From Streptomyces sp. NRRL F-6492 (GTDB lineage Bacteria; Actinomycetota; Actinomycetes; Streptomycetales; Streptomycetaceae): DNA of 14,201 bases. The notes under the pieces were generated by a model. It ran no database searches. It was not told where the DNA came from and saw only the letters and a list, made by a program, of their open reading frames with translations. The DNA is taken from contig NZ_LGEG01000028.1 in NCBI RefSeq assembly GCF_001280125.1, forward strand, positions 1 through 14,201. The letters are read 5' to 3'. Of this stretch, positions 6,959-14,063 are shown piece after piece. Position numbers and translations under genes: made by a program. The first letter of the stretch is position 1, and each line of letters opens with the position of its first letter.

Positions 6959-7714
6959 TCACGTCTGTGAGCGAGCACCCTGCGGGATGCGGCCGGGGCG
7001 GTACGCGTCGGAGATGTCGCGGTGGTCCTGGGCGGGCGGGTGGCCGGCGGAAAGGACGCAGCCGCCCGGGGAGCGTCCGGTCCCGTGGAGCACGTAGGCG
7101 CCGCAGATGTCGGGGCCGGTGTCGTCGATCTCGGTGTTGTGGTATGGCTCGGTGTGGCCGCGGTCCCGGTCGCAGGACCACGGCTCCCAGCCCTCAAGGT
7201 CCCGGGGCGGCTTCTCCAGCATAGGGCACAGGTGGTGGCGGTCCTGGCGGCGGAAGCACAGGGCGGAGCCGTAGCCAGATCCGTGCCATGGTGCTGGCTC
7301 TGCCCCGAACCCCGCCCGCGCGAGGGCCTTCTCGCACGCCGGGCCGATCTCCTCGTAGTCATAGGTGAGGCGGGCAATACCGCCTGCGGCCCAGTCCGGA
7401 TGGGCGCGGACGTGGACGACCGCGTACGGATCGTCTCGGCCGAGCGCCTTGCACAGCGCGTCGTCCATGAGCTGGTGGACGAAGTCGCTCTCGGGGACCA
7501 GGACGTAGCCCGATCGCGGAGGCCGGGATCGGTAGAGCACCTCGTACGGGCGCACTACGGCAAGCGGGACGGTCCGGGGCCGGGTCAGGGTGGTGGCGTC
7601 GACGACCACCAGGCCGTCGACGCCGACCCCTGTCACGCGGACAATCGCCCGGCTTCCCGGCCGCAGGGCCCGCAGGAGCGTCCCGGCCCCCGGCCTGACG
7701 GTGGTGGTGTTCAC
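6959..7714 (-). CDS. Hypothetical protein with two tandem Cys-Cys-His-His modules
   Basis: This encodes 251 aa from the GTG at 7714, which has AGGA eight bases upstream; an ATG at 7723 is the alternative. Residues 12-60 (LRALRPGSRAIVRVTGVGVD and on) look like a small beta-barrel. The middle (ALCKALGRDDPYAVVHVRAH) is mixed. The C-terminus holds two similar modules. The first is C163-x17-C181-x5-H187-x4-H192 (CDRDRGHTEPYH), and the second is C204-x14-C219-x5-H225-x5-H231 (CVLSAGHPPAQDH). The C-x4-GH-x-H pattern recurs in phage- and actinobacteria-derived hypothetical proteins and suggests zinc binding. There is no membrane segment. It is the first gene of the minus-strand row continuing to the small protein at 6509 and the RapZ-C-like gene. 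No function is assigned. Confidence 0.72.
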   Translation of the reverse strand: MNTTTVRPGAGTLLRALRPGSRAIVRVTGVGVDGLVVVDATTLTRPRTVPLAVVRPYEVLYRSRPPRSGYVLVPESDFVHQLMDDALCKALGRDDPYAVVHVRAHPDWAAGGIARLTYDYEEIGPACEKALARAGFGAEPAPWHGSGYGSALCFRRQDRHHLCPMLEKPPRDLEGWEPWSCDRDRGHTEPYHNTEIDDTGPDICGAYVLHGTGRSPGGCVLSAGHPPAQDHRDISDAYRPGRIPQGARSQT

Positions 7715-7838
7715 GACCCTCATCCTGCCGCAGCACCAGAGGGCCTGAGGCGAGGCCACGACACCGGCCGGTCCGGTTCCGTGCCCGCCAGCTGGTCGCT
7801 ACAGGCGGCGTAGTTCAGGGAGTGTGGAAGCCGGACAA

Positions 7839-7870
7839 GCCGCGCCTCCCTGTGCTTTCGGCAGCGCGGC
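7839..7870 (-). terminator. Candidate terminator after the FtsX-like permease gene
   Basis: A 7-bp GC inverted repeat (GCCGCGC/GCGCGGC) flanks an 18-base loop that has an inner TGC/GCA pairing. It starts 12 bases after the permease stop on the minus strand. There is no clear T run, so the call rests on position and stem. Confidence 0.35.
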
Positions 7871-7881
7871 CAGCGTGTGTT

Positions 7882-10086
7882 TCAGTCCGCTTTGGGGCGC
7901 CAGGAGGCGCTCTGTCGTACCGCTGCGACAGCTCCCCCGATCCAAACCAACACGGCTAGCACACCTGCTCCCACCACAGCCACGTAAAGCATCGCCCAGG
8001 ACAGTTCGAAGCTCAGGCTGTCGGCGGCATTGGTCAGCGGGGTCGCCAGCCACACGTGTGCGGTCAGTCCGGCTACGCCGGCCAGAGCCAGCGGTAGCAG
8101 CAGAGTGAAGGCGGAGACACTGAAGAAAATCGTCCTGCGTCCGGTGAGGACGCTGAGCGCGGACATGCGGCGCGCGAAACGCAGGAACTCCGAGAGGTTG
8201 CCGATCGCGATAGCTGCTGCGACGAACAAGACTCCGGCTACGCCGAAGAAGAGGACCCACCGGCTCTGCAGGGCCAGGAGGTTGGCTCCGAACAGCCAGT
8301 TGCTGCCGATGGTGCCGATTGTCGGTGATGTCACCAGCGAAGCATTGGCCAGTGCTTTCAGGGCGGGCACGGACAGCTGCTTGCCGTCCGCGCCCACCAG
8401 GACCAGGAGCTGTCCTCCTGGAGTGCTGGGACGCACGGTAGTGGCCCGTGCGGTGAATCCATGGCCTGCTCCTCTCGGGGTGTGCCAGTAGCCCAGTTCA
8501 CGTACTCGAGTGTCCAGGCGTGCGGGGTCGACCGGGGTGCTTTTCGATTCGCAGGGCAGGTGCAGCTCGGTCAGTCCGGTGCAGGGGCCGGCGATCTCGG
8601 CTGTACCTGTGCTGCCGTCTGTTGTCAGCCAGAGAGTGCTGGTTCCGGCGGGCAGTGACTGGAGGAAGGTGTCGGTACGTGTCTTCGGCCCCTGGGGTGT
8701 TTCCATAACCACAACGCTGCTGCCCACACGTGCTTGTGTGGCGCGTGCTTCGACAGCGGGTCCGCTGTTGCGGCTCTGCCAGAGCTGGACTTGTCCGATC
8801 AGTACGAACGCGATGATCACGCCGGAAGTCAGACGGGCTGTGGTTCCGGGCCAGGCCGCTGTCCAGCGGCCGGCGACCAGGGCGCCGGAGCGTCCGAACC
8901 GGTTGCCGGCGGCGGCGATGGCGCGTCCGGCTCCCGCGCAGGCCAGAGCGAGCAGGGAAGGGAGCGTGGCGACGGTTCCCAGGACCCCAATTGCATAGAC
9001 CAGCAGTCGGGTGCCGCCGCCGGGGGTGAGTTCGGGTCCACGGACCGCGAAGAGCAGCATCAGCGGGCAGAGGTAGGGCCACCAGCGTGGCAGCCGTGAG
9101 GCGGACAGTTTCGGGCGGGTCGATTTGCCGCGCTTGCGCTGGTGCGGGTGCATCAGGATGACGGTCAGCAGCAGCACCAGGAAAGCGGCCACGGCTGATC
9201 CCAGCATTGCCCAGGACCAGTTACGCAGGTCGGTTGCCGAGAGTTCATAGGCGACTCCGGGCAGGGTGAGGTCGGTCAGCAGGGCGGGAATCAGCAGCAG
9301 CACGCCCAGCAATGCCCCGGAGGCGGCGGGCAGGAGTGCCTCGCCGATGTTGAGGGTGGCGCGCACCCGCCATCCCCCGCCGAGCACGTCGAGCAGTTCG
9401 GTGCGCTGGTCGCGGGCTTCCGCGCCGGCCCTGGCAGCGGCGACGGCCAGTGCTCCCACCGGGAGGACCAGCATGAAGAGCATCAGGACGAGCAGCATGT
9501 AGGGGGGGTTGACCGCGAGCAGGTCGCCGAGCGCGGCCGGTGCGTCCGCCCCGTACCCGGAGATCGGGACCATCGACGCGCGGTCCAGCACCCCGGCTGC
9601 GGGACGTGCGTAGACCAGGCGTTCACCTGGTGTCGCGAGGCCGGAGGTGTCGATGGTGCCGACCATGCGTCCATAGCGCCCATCGATGTTCTCGGAGGCG
9701 CCTGCTTCGAGCAGGGCTTTGGAGAGTACGGCTTCGCCGGGTGCGGGCCAGCGGGTGACACCGGGGGGAAGGGGCGCGTCATTGGTCAGCGGTTCGATGT
9801 AGATGACGGAGAACTGCCGCATCGCCACGTCGTCGAACTTGTCCGTCCACAGTGCGCGGGCTTGGGGAGAAGTGGCGGAGGCGACCGGGAGCGGGGTACG
9901 GGCTGCGGCGCGTGCCTCGCGGCCGTCATAGGTGGCGAACACCGCAGCGATGGCGGCGAAGGTCAGTGTCAGCGCGAGCGCGGCGGTGCCGAGTGCCACG
10001 TGGCGGATGCGGCTGGCCGTGCCCGTACGTGCCGCTGTCCAGCCGATGCGCATCAACTGCCCCCACAGGGAGCGGCCCGCGCTCAC
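7882..10086 (-). CDS. FtsX-like ABC transporter permease
   Basis: This encodes 734 aa. The GTG at 10086 overlaps the stop of the ATPase gene by 4 bases (GTGA), the classic mark of translational coupling; the frame is open further up but overlaps ATPase coding. About ten membrane helices are visible near residues 29-52, 195-218, 250-272, 290-312, 335-348, 360-385, 418-436, 610-630, 652-678 and 697-723. Large extracytoplasmic parts lie at about 55-190 and 440-605; the second holds two cysteines (PCTG and PCES). The cytoplasmic motif AEARDQRTELLDVLGGGWR (222-240) after helix 2 and RRMSALSVLTGRR after helix 8 are the two copies of the FtsX coupling region, so one chain carries both FtsX units. 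Export or immunity toward the small secreted protein at 10857 is inferred from context. Confidence 0.92.
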   Translation of the reverse strand: MSAGRSLWGQLMRIGWTAARTGTASRIRHVALGTAALALTLTFAAIAAVFATYDGREARAAARTPLPVASATSPQARALWTDKFDDVAMRQFSVIYIEPLTNDAPLPPGVTRWPAPGEAVLSKALLEAGASENIDGRYGRMVGTIDTSGLATPGERLVYARPAAGVLDRASMVPISGYGADAPAALGDLLAVNPPYMLLVLMLFMLVLPVGALAVAAARAGAEARDQRTELLDVLGGGWRVRATLNIGEALLPAASGALLGVLLLIPALLTDLTLPGVAYELSATDLRNWSWAMLGSAVAAFLVLLLTVILMHPHQRKRGKSTRPKLSASRLPRWWPYLCPLMLLFAVRGPELTPGGGTRLLVYAIGVLGTVATLPSLLALACAGAGRAIAAAGNRFGRSGALVAGRWTAAWPGTTARLTSGVIIAFVLIGQVQLWQSRNSGPAVEARATQARVGSSVVVMETPQGPKTRTDTFLQSLPAGTSTLWLTTDGSTGTAEIAGPCTGLTELHLPCESKSTPVDPARLDTRVRELGYWHTPRGAGHGFTARATTVRPSTPGGQLLVLVGADGKQLSVPALKALANASLVTSPTIGTIGSNWLFGANLLALQSRWVLFFGVAGVLFVAAAIAIGNLSEFLRFARRMSALSVLTGRRTIFFSVSAFTLLLPLALAGVAGLTAHVWLATPLTNAADSLSFELSWAMLYVAVVGAGVLAVLVWIGGAVAAVRQSASWRPKAD

Positions 10087-10748
10087 AGGAGCTTGCCGTC
10101 GGTCAGAGCGAGTGTGCGGTCCGCGCGGGCAGCGACATCCCGGTCGTGGGTGACTGTGAGCAGCGCGCATTCCCAGCGTTTGGGCAGGCTGAAGAGCAGG
10201 TCGGCCACACTGTCCCGGTTCGCCTCGTCGAGTGCTCCGGTGGGTTCGTCCGCCAGGATGAGCCCGGGTTTGTTCACCAGCGCCCTTGCCACAGCCGTAC
10301 GCTGGCGCTCACCGCCGGAGAGTGTGGCGGTGGCCGCGTCGGATCGGGGCACGCCGAGGTCGTCGAGCAGACGGGCCGCATCCGCGTAAGCGGTGGCGCG
10401 CGAGACACCGGAGAGCAGTGCGGCCAGGGCGACATTCTCCACCGGTGTCAGTTCGGGGATCAGCTCGCCGAACTGGAACACCACACCGATGTGCGAACGG
10501 CGGTGCTCGGCCAGCTTGCGCCGGTTCAGGCCGACGAGGTCCACTCCGGCGACCTCGATGTTGCCCCGGTCAGGCTTGAGCAGCCCGAGCGCGCAAGAAA
10601 GAAGCGTGCTTTTCCCACTGCCGCTCGGACCCATGACGGACACCGACTCCCCGGCGTTCAGAGTGAGGTCAAGATCGCGCATCAGGGTTCTGCCGCCGAT
10701 CTCGTAACCCAGGGAGCGTAGTTGGAGTACCGCGGAATGGCTGGCCAT
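10083..10748 (-). CDS. ABC transporter ATP-binding protein (LolD/MacB type)
   Basis: This encodes 221 aa. The ATG at 10748 has AAGGA five to six bases upstream. All ATPase motifs are intact: Walker A GPSGSGKST (40-48), Q-loop FQFGELIPELTPVENV (Gln92), signature LSGGERQ (143-149), Walker B LILADEPTGALD (163-174) and H-loop His201 in TVTHDRD. The LIPELTPVENVALA segment and the short length are typical of the LolD/MacB/FtsE branch that partners with FtsX-like permeases. It hydrolyses ATP on the cytoplasmic side. Its stop overlaps the start of the permease gene, so the two are coupled. The secreted-protein gene ends 108 bases upstream with a strong hairpin between. Confidence 0.96.
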   Translation of the reverse strand: MASHSAVLQLRSLGYEIGGRTLMRDLDLTLNAGESVSVMGPSGSGKSTLLSCALGLLKPDRGNIEVAGVDLVGLNRRKLAEHRRSHIGVVFQFGELIPELTPVENVALAALLSGVSRATAYADAARLLDDLGVPRSDAATATLSGGERQRTAVARALVNKPGLILADEPTGALDEANRDSVADLLFSLPKRWECALLTVTHDRDVAARADRTLALTDGKLL

Positions 10749-10788
10749 GTGTTTCCTTGCGTGATGCGTGTGGGGAAGAACGACGGCC

Positions 10789-10817
10789 GGGGGCCACCGC
10801 CGTGGGCGATGGCCCCC
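10789..10817. terminator. Strong hairpin between secreted-protein gene and ABC ATPase gene
   Basis: On the minus strand GGGGGCCA pairs with TGGCCCCC (8 bp). After one mismatch an inner CGCC/GGCG pair closes on a 3-base loop. It lies in the 108-base gap between two same-strand genes. No long T run follows. It may be a leaky terminator or 3' mRNA-stabilising hairpin that lets the peptide be made in excess over the transporter. Confidence 0.55.
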
Positions 10818-10856
10818 AACACTCAGAGGCTGCTCAGCAAAAGCTGCGGCCGAGGC

Positions 10857-11204
10857 CTACGAACGCCAGGAGTCACAGCTGTCCGACTGGAAGTCCAGCG
10901 ACAGGCACGCCTGGATCTTCGTGACAGCGGCCCCGGCCGGGCTGTAGACGGTCGTGCCGTTGCCGCTCTTGTTGTGGAGCGTCTTCATGTCGCTGACGCT
11001 GCTGGTGCGGAAGTAGTTGACGTAGACGGAGTCCCCGTCCGCGATCGTGTCGGAAAGCCCGACACTGGTGTTGGAGCCGTAGCTCCACGCGTGCGCGCCG
11101 GTGGCGTACGAGTCCATCGTCTTCGCCATCGCCGGCGAGCTGCCGAGCACGGCGCCGGCGCCGATAAGAACGGCGGCGGCCTTCATCATGATCTTGCGCT
11201 GCAT
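10857..11204 (-). CDS. Small secreted two-cysteine protein, candidate bacteriocin-like or signalling protein
   Basis: This encodes 115 aa. The ATG at 11204 follows AAGGGG with an 8-base spacer. Residues 1-27 form a clean Sec signal peptide (MQRKIMMK, hydrophobic AAAVLIGAGAVLG, then SPAMA before the cut). The mature part of about 88 aa starts KTMDSYATGAHAWSYGSN, is rich in Ser/Gly/Thr, has SVYVNYFRTSS in the middle and LHNKSGNGTTVYSPAG later, and ends with ACLSLDFQSDSCDSW. The only two cysteines, Cys100 and Cys110, could form a small disulfide loop. It is followed by an ATPase and FtsX permease. Lactococcin-972-type loci have a comparable layout, and WSYG and VYxNY faintly echo that family, but the similarity is weak. 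It could instead be a Streptomyces secreted protein of another kind. The gene and its secretion are secure; the role is inferred. Confidence 0.82.
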   Translation of the reverse strand: MQRKIMMKAAAVLIGAGAVLGSSPAMAKTMDSYATGAHAWSYGSNTSVGLSDTIADGDSVYVNYFRTSSVSDMKTLHNKSGNGTTVYSPAGAAVTKIQACLSLDFQSDSCDSWRS

Positions 11205-11326
11205 CAGCGCATCCCCTTCCCTATGAGAAACCCCGGCTGTCTACAGCTCAGGGCATGGGTAAGGGTGGCGCCCCCCTCGCCCGGCAGCAGAGTGTAATAC
11301 CTTCATCACCCTCGGCTGCGAAATCG

Positions 11327-11356
11327 AACCTACGTTCAGATATCGCTTCGAGGCAA
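11327..11356 (-). promoter_or_regulatory. Candidate promoter of the secreted protein/ABC cassette
   Basis: Reading leftward, TTGCCT (11351-11356) and TAGGTT (11327-11332) are separated by 18 bases, a good fit to Streptomyces vegetative-type promoters. The leader would be about 115 bases to the ATG at 11204. Confidence 0.42.
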
Positions 11357-11418
11357 GATCATTTTTTCAACTATGTTAAGTCGCCTGTCATTTGCCGTTC
11401 GCATAGACCCAACTCACC

Positions 11419-11438
11419 GTGTATACCAGGGCATACGC
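11419..11438. promoter_or_regulatory. Imperfect dyad, possible operator
   Basis: GTGTATACC and GGCATACGC flank a 2-base centre and match as inverted repeats at 7 of 9 positions. It lies 60-80 bases upstream of the candidate -35 box of the secreted-protein promoter, so it could bind a dimeric regulator. Position and symmetry are the only evidence. Confidence 0.3.
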
Positions 11439-11515
11439 ACCCAGGCCCTGAAGCTACCTCGCAGCTCCTCAACATCGCCTCCGGGTCGGCTTGCCCAGCA
11501 TGTCGGGGGCCCGGG

Positions 11516-12997
11516 TTAGGTCCGGCGGCGGAACAGGCCACGTCCCTTCCTCGCCCTTTCCTCCGCCTCCGCCGCCTCCCGCGCGGCGTCCTCCTCCGCC
11601 TGCCGCCACGCGGCACGCTCGGCCTCGAGCCGGGCGAAGTGCTTGTCCCGGCACGGCCCGCACAGCTCGTCGGTACGGTCGCCCCAGGACCTTCCCCGCC
11701 CGAGCAGGTACTCCCAGCGCTCATCGGTGAATTTCGCCCCGCACCGGGCGCACACCTGCCGCTGCGCGGCCTCGCGCCCCGCCTGCCGGCGCTTGGCCTG
11801 CCTCCACTGCACGAGGTACAGCCGGTCGCCGTCCGCGTTGTCCAGGGCCTCGCCCAGCGTCTGCCACTCCTCCCTGCCGAGACGTCGCCACACCTCGCCC
11901 GCGGCCCCGGCCTGGTCGGCGGTGATCCGCTCCAGCTCGGTGACGACCACGGGGACCGCCTGGTGGTAGTCGACGGCCGTGATCCCCGTGCCCCGGCCCG
12001 GATACGACTCCCCGGCGAAGTAACGGCGGGCGGCTTGCTCCAGGCGCTGCATGCGGCTCTCGCGCTGCGCGGCGGTCTTCCCCGTGAACACGAACGCCAC
12101 GGGCACGTAGCCCTCATGGCCCGTCGCCGGGTAGATCCGCGACCACAACCGGAAGTCGTAGACCGCCGCTCCCCGGGCCGCCCTCTCCTTGGCCGGGTCG
12201 GCCCTCGGCGCCAGGAGCTCGAACCAGTCGGTGTAGCGGCGCAGCTTCGCCGTCAGGTCGTCGACGGGCTCGTTAACGCGGTCGACCTCCAGGAGCATCA
12301 CGGGCACCCCGGCGTCCGGGGCGCGCATCGTCAGGTCGGCGTACTGGGTATAGCCGTACGGGAGCTTGTGGGCGATCTCCGTCTGCCAGGACAGCGGAGT
12401 GCCGAACCTGGCCCCGGTCAGAACGGCGGCGGTCAGGGTGACGGCGGCGGCGTGCTCGTCGTAGCCCTGCCCCGGAATCGGCCTGCCCTTGGTGTCGTAC
12501 TTCTGCTTGCACAGCGCGGAGATCCGCACGTTCCTCGGCAGCAGCCCCTTGGCTTCCTTGTGACCCGTCTCGGTGAGCACCCACAACTGGTGTCCCGACT
12601 TCAGCCGCCTCTCCACCCGGACCATGCCCGTCTCCTTCAACGCGTTCAGTGTGTCCCTGGCGCACCGGTCGTGCCGGTCTTCGGGCCGCAGCATCCTCCA
12701 CAGGTGTTCAGGAGTAGCCCTCTGGAAGATTCCCAGAGCCCTCAGCACTTCCTGCCTTCGCACTCCGGTCGGCTTCCACGCCTCTGCAGACCTAGGAGGG
12801 TTGTCGAACGTCTCGCGGGACCTTGACTTCCCGGCCTGACCTGCGGAGACACGCCCGGCGGGCGAAGCGGCCGTGGAGGGGGCGACGGAGGGGCCCGTGG
12901 AGGGGGCCAGCGGGTCCCGATCGACGTCGTCGGAAGGCCGGCGGTCGCGGGCGGCGCGGTCTTCGCGGGCGGGGTCGGGCGTGGGTTCGGTGGGCAC
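11516..12997 (-). CDS. Replication-relaxation family protein with C-terminal zinc finger
   Basis: This encodes 493 aa. The GTG at 12997 is preferred over upstream in-frame starts (to 13276) because GAGGA lies four to five bases before it and upstream codons look non-coding. After a low-complexity N-terminus (1-75), a winged-helix part follows (VRRQEVLRALGIFQRATPEH through VERRLKSGHQLWVLTETG, about 78-150). Then comes a nuclease-like core with VMLLEVDRVNEPVDDLTAKL, the E-x-D...K pattern typical of the Replic_Relax family (PF13814). C416-x2-C419...C446-x2-C449 (CARC, CGPC) is a four-cysteine zinc finger. The end is an Ala/Glu/Arg coiled coil (ERAAWRQAEEDAAREAAEAE). Members occur on actinobacterial plasmids and integrated conjugative elements. 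No rep, tra or integrase gene is in the window, so mobility is inferred only. Confidence 0.88.
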   Translation of the reverse strand: MPTEPTPDPAREDRAARDRRPSDDVDRDPLAPSTGPSVAPSTAASPAGRVSAGQAGKSRSRETFDNPPRSAEAWKPTGVRRQEVLRALGIFQRATPEHLWRMLRPEDRHDRCARDTLNALKETGMVRVERRLKSGHQLWVLTETGHKEAKGLLPRNVRISALCKQKYDTKGRPIPGQGYDEHAAAVTLTAAVLTGARFGTPLSWQTEIAHKLPYGYTQYADLTMRAPDAGVPVMLLEVDRVNEPVDDLTAKLRRYTDWFELLAPRADPAKERAARGAAVYDFRLWSRIYPATGHEGYVPVAFVFTGKTAAQRESRMQRLEQAARRYFAGESYPGRGTGITAVDYHQAVPVVVTELERITADQAGAAGEVWRRLGREEWQTLGEALDNADGDRLYLVQWRQAKRRQAGREAAQRQVCARCGAKFTDERWEYLLGRGRSWGDRTDELCGPCRDKHFARLEAERAAWRQAEEDAAREAAEAEERARKGRGLFRRRT

Positions 12998-13298
12998 GGT
13001 GTCCTCGGTTTCTCCGGCCTGTGGGCCGGGTCGGCGATCGTCCGGCCCGTACGCGGATGTGCGTACGGGCCGGGGCCACCGTCGGAAGCAGCCCCTTGAC
13101 CGCGGTCTGACCGCCACCGGCATCCGGTGTCCGATTCTTCCTCGACTAGGCCCCTGTCGTGCGGGTTTGTCCGTGAGCGGCATCACGATCGGCTTCTTGT
13201 CCCCCGGTGGGCTGACAGCAAGGGCGAAGCTCCGCCCGGGCCGGAAGATCTGCTCTAGCGTGAGCGGTCCCGTCATCCGTTTGGCAGAGGAGCCGAAG
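12998..13298. promoter_or_regulatory. Divergent control region between replication-relaxation and DUF3223-like genes
   Basis: This 301-base region between two divergent starts should hold both promoters. Its main feature is the perfect dyad at 13042-13073. Frames across it lack good coding bias. I could not assign specific promoters. Confidence 0.4.
13042..13073. repeat. Perfect 13-bp inverted repeat with 6-base loop
   Basis: CCGGCCCGTACGC and its exact reverse complement GCGTACGGGCCGG flank GGATGT. It sits 45-76 bases upstream of the replication-relaxation start. It could be an operator, a leader hairpin or a replication-related structure. If the gene starts farther upstream it would lie inside coding sequence. 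Confidence 0.85.
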
Positions 13299-13949
13299 GT
13301 GCCCGAGGTCTGGATCGGCTCGCGCCGCTACGCAACGAAGAAGGCCCGGCAGCAGGCGGTGCAGGCGGTCCTGGGCCGCTACAGCCTCGGGCAGGTCGTC
13401 GACCAGGAGGACGACGACCTGCTGCTGCGGGACCTGCTGGACATGCATCCCGACGCGGCGGACAAGGTCGGCCCCGGAGTGGACCACTTCCGGATCATCC
13501 CCACCCCGCGTGGTCACCACAAGGGCCCCGAGGCGGTCCTGGTCGACGGCGCCAAGGTCGCCTTCTCGTACATGAAGTGCCTGGACGCCCCCACGCACCG
13601 TCAGCGTATGCTGGCCGCGATGCGCACCGAGATCCAGCCGCAGGTCAACACCTACTATGAGTCCCGCAAGGCGTCCCACACGCTCGTGTCCGATGAGAGC
13701 GGCCAGCCCCTGGCCCCCGCCGACGTCCACGTCTCCTACTTCCGCGGCCCGCGCTTCCACGACATCGCGATGGAGCTCGTCCAGGCCGCCGGCGGCTTCG
13801 ACTCCATCGAGCTGACCGCCGAGACGGCGCGGGGACTGGCCCTGTTCACCGACCGGACCCTGGCAGAACGCTGGCACGCCCACCACCAGGAGCACGCCGT
13901 CCTCGGGCTGCTGTCGGCCAAGGAGAACCTGCGCCGCCCGCACGTATAG
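13299..13949 (+). CDS. DUF3223/DCL-family-like protein
   Basis: This encodes 216 aa from the GTG at 13299, which has AGAGGAG six bases upstream; a GTG at 13260 is an alternative with a poorer site. Residues 1-90 match the DUF3223 (plant DCL-like) pattern: a small strand (VWIGSRRYATKKAR), a helix (QAVQAVLGRYSLGQVV), a DLLLRDLLDMHPDAADKVGP segment with the typical HP...K.G.G, then ALFSYMKCL-like closure (KVAFSYMKCLDAP). The rest (HRQRMLAAMRTEIQPQV, SGQPLAPADVHVSYF, RGPRFHDIAMELV) corresponds to the C-terminal half of bacterial members. From memory, many of these carry an HNH-like CxxxG...AHVDH signature. Here the Cys is absent and HVDH reads HVSY, so any such site is degraded. It is divergent from the replication-relaxation gene. 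Function unknown. Confidence 0.85.
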   Translation: MPEVWIGSRRYATKKARQQAVQAVLGRYSLGQVVDQEDDDLLLRDLLDMHPDAADKVGPGVDHFRIIPTPRGHHKGPEAVLVDGAKVAFSYMKCLDAPTHRQRMLAAMRTEIQPQVNTYYESRKASHTLVSDESGQPLAPADVHVSYFRGPRFHDIAMELVQAAGGFDSIELTAETARGLALFTDRTLAERWHAHHQEHAVLGLLSAKENLRRPHV

Positions 13950-14063
13950 ACGGGAGCCGCCAAGGGGAAATGCGTCGGTCGCCGGGGCGGTAGCAGACCT
14001 GGACAAGGGGTCACGGCCGGGGCGTGCCGCCGGGCCGACCAGGGAAGCCGAGTGGGCGATTTA
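13950..14063. other. Short spacer before the insertion element
   Basis: This lies between the DUF3223-like gene and the inferred end of the IS element. I see no terminator, promoter or repeat that I would defend. Confidence 0.4.

Larger units (their letters stand above)
11205..11515. other. AT-rich intergenic region upstream of the secreted-protein gene
   Basis: This has a clearly lower GC content than anything else in the window, especially 11290-11440, including a six-T run near 11365. No frame shows coding bias. It holds a candidate promoter for the secreted protein and an imperfect dyad. The replication-relaxation gene ends at its right edge. Confidence 0.6.

Noticed and set aside
6382..7377. 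Minus-strand 331-codon frame overlapping the CCHH and small-protein genes, considered as a frameshifted extension
   Set aside because: It is Arg/Pro/Ser-rich with no domain, and its own stretch (6382-6508) has mixed third positions, so it is a shadow frame.
11255..12826. Plus-strand open frame of 523 codons
   Set aside because: It lies opposite the replication-relaxation gene, crosses the AT-rich non-coding region and has Leu/Pro/Arg-rich shadow composition.
12998..13276. N-terminal extension of the replication-relaxation protein to the ATG-type start at 13276
   Set aside because: The extension is Arg/Pro-rich, lacks coding bias, spans the perfect dyad and would overlap the start region of the divergent gene; GTG 12997 has a good ribosome site.
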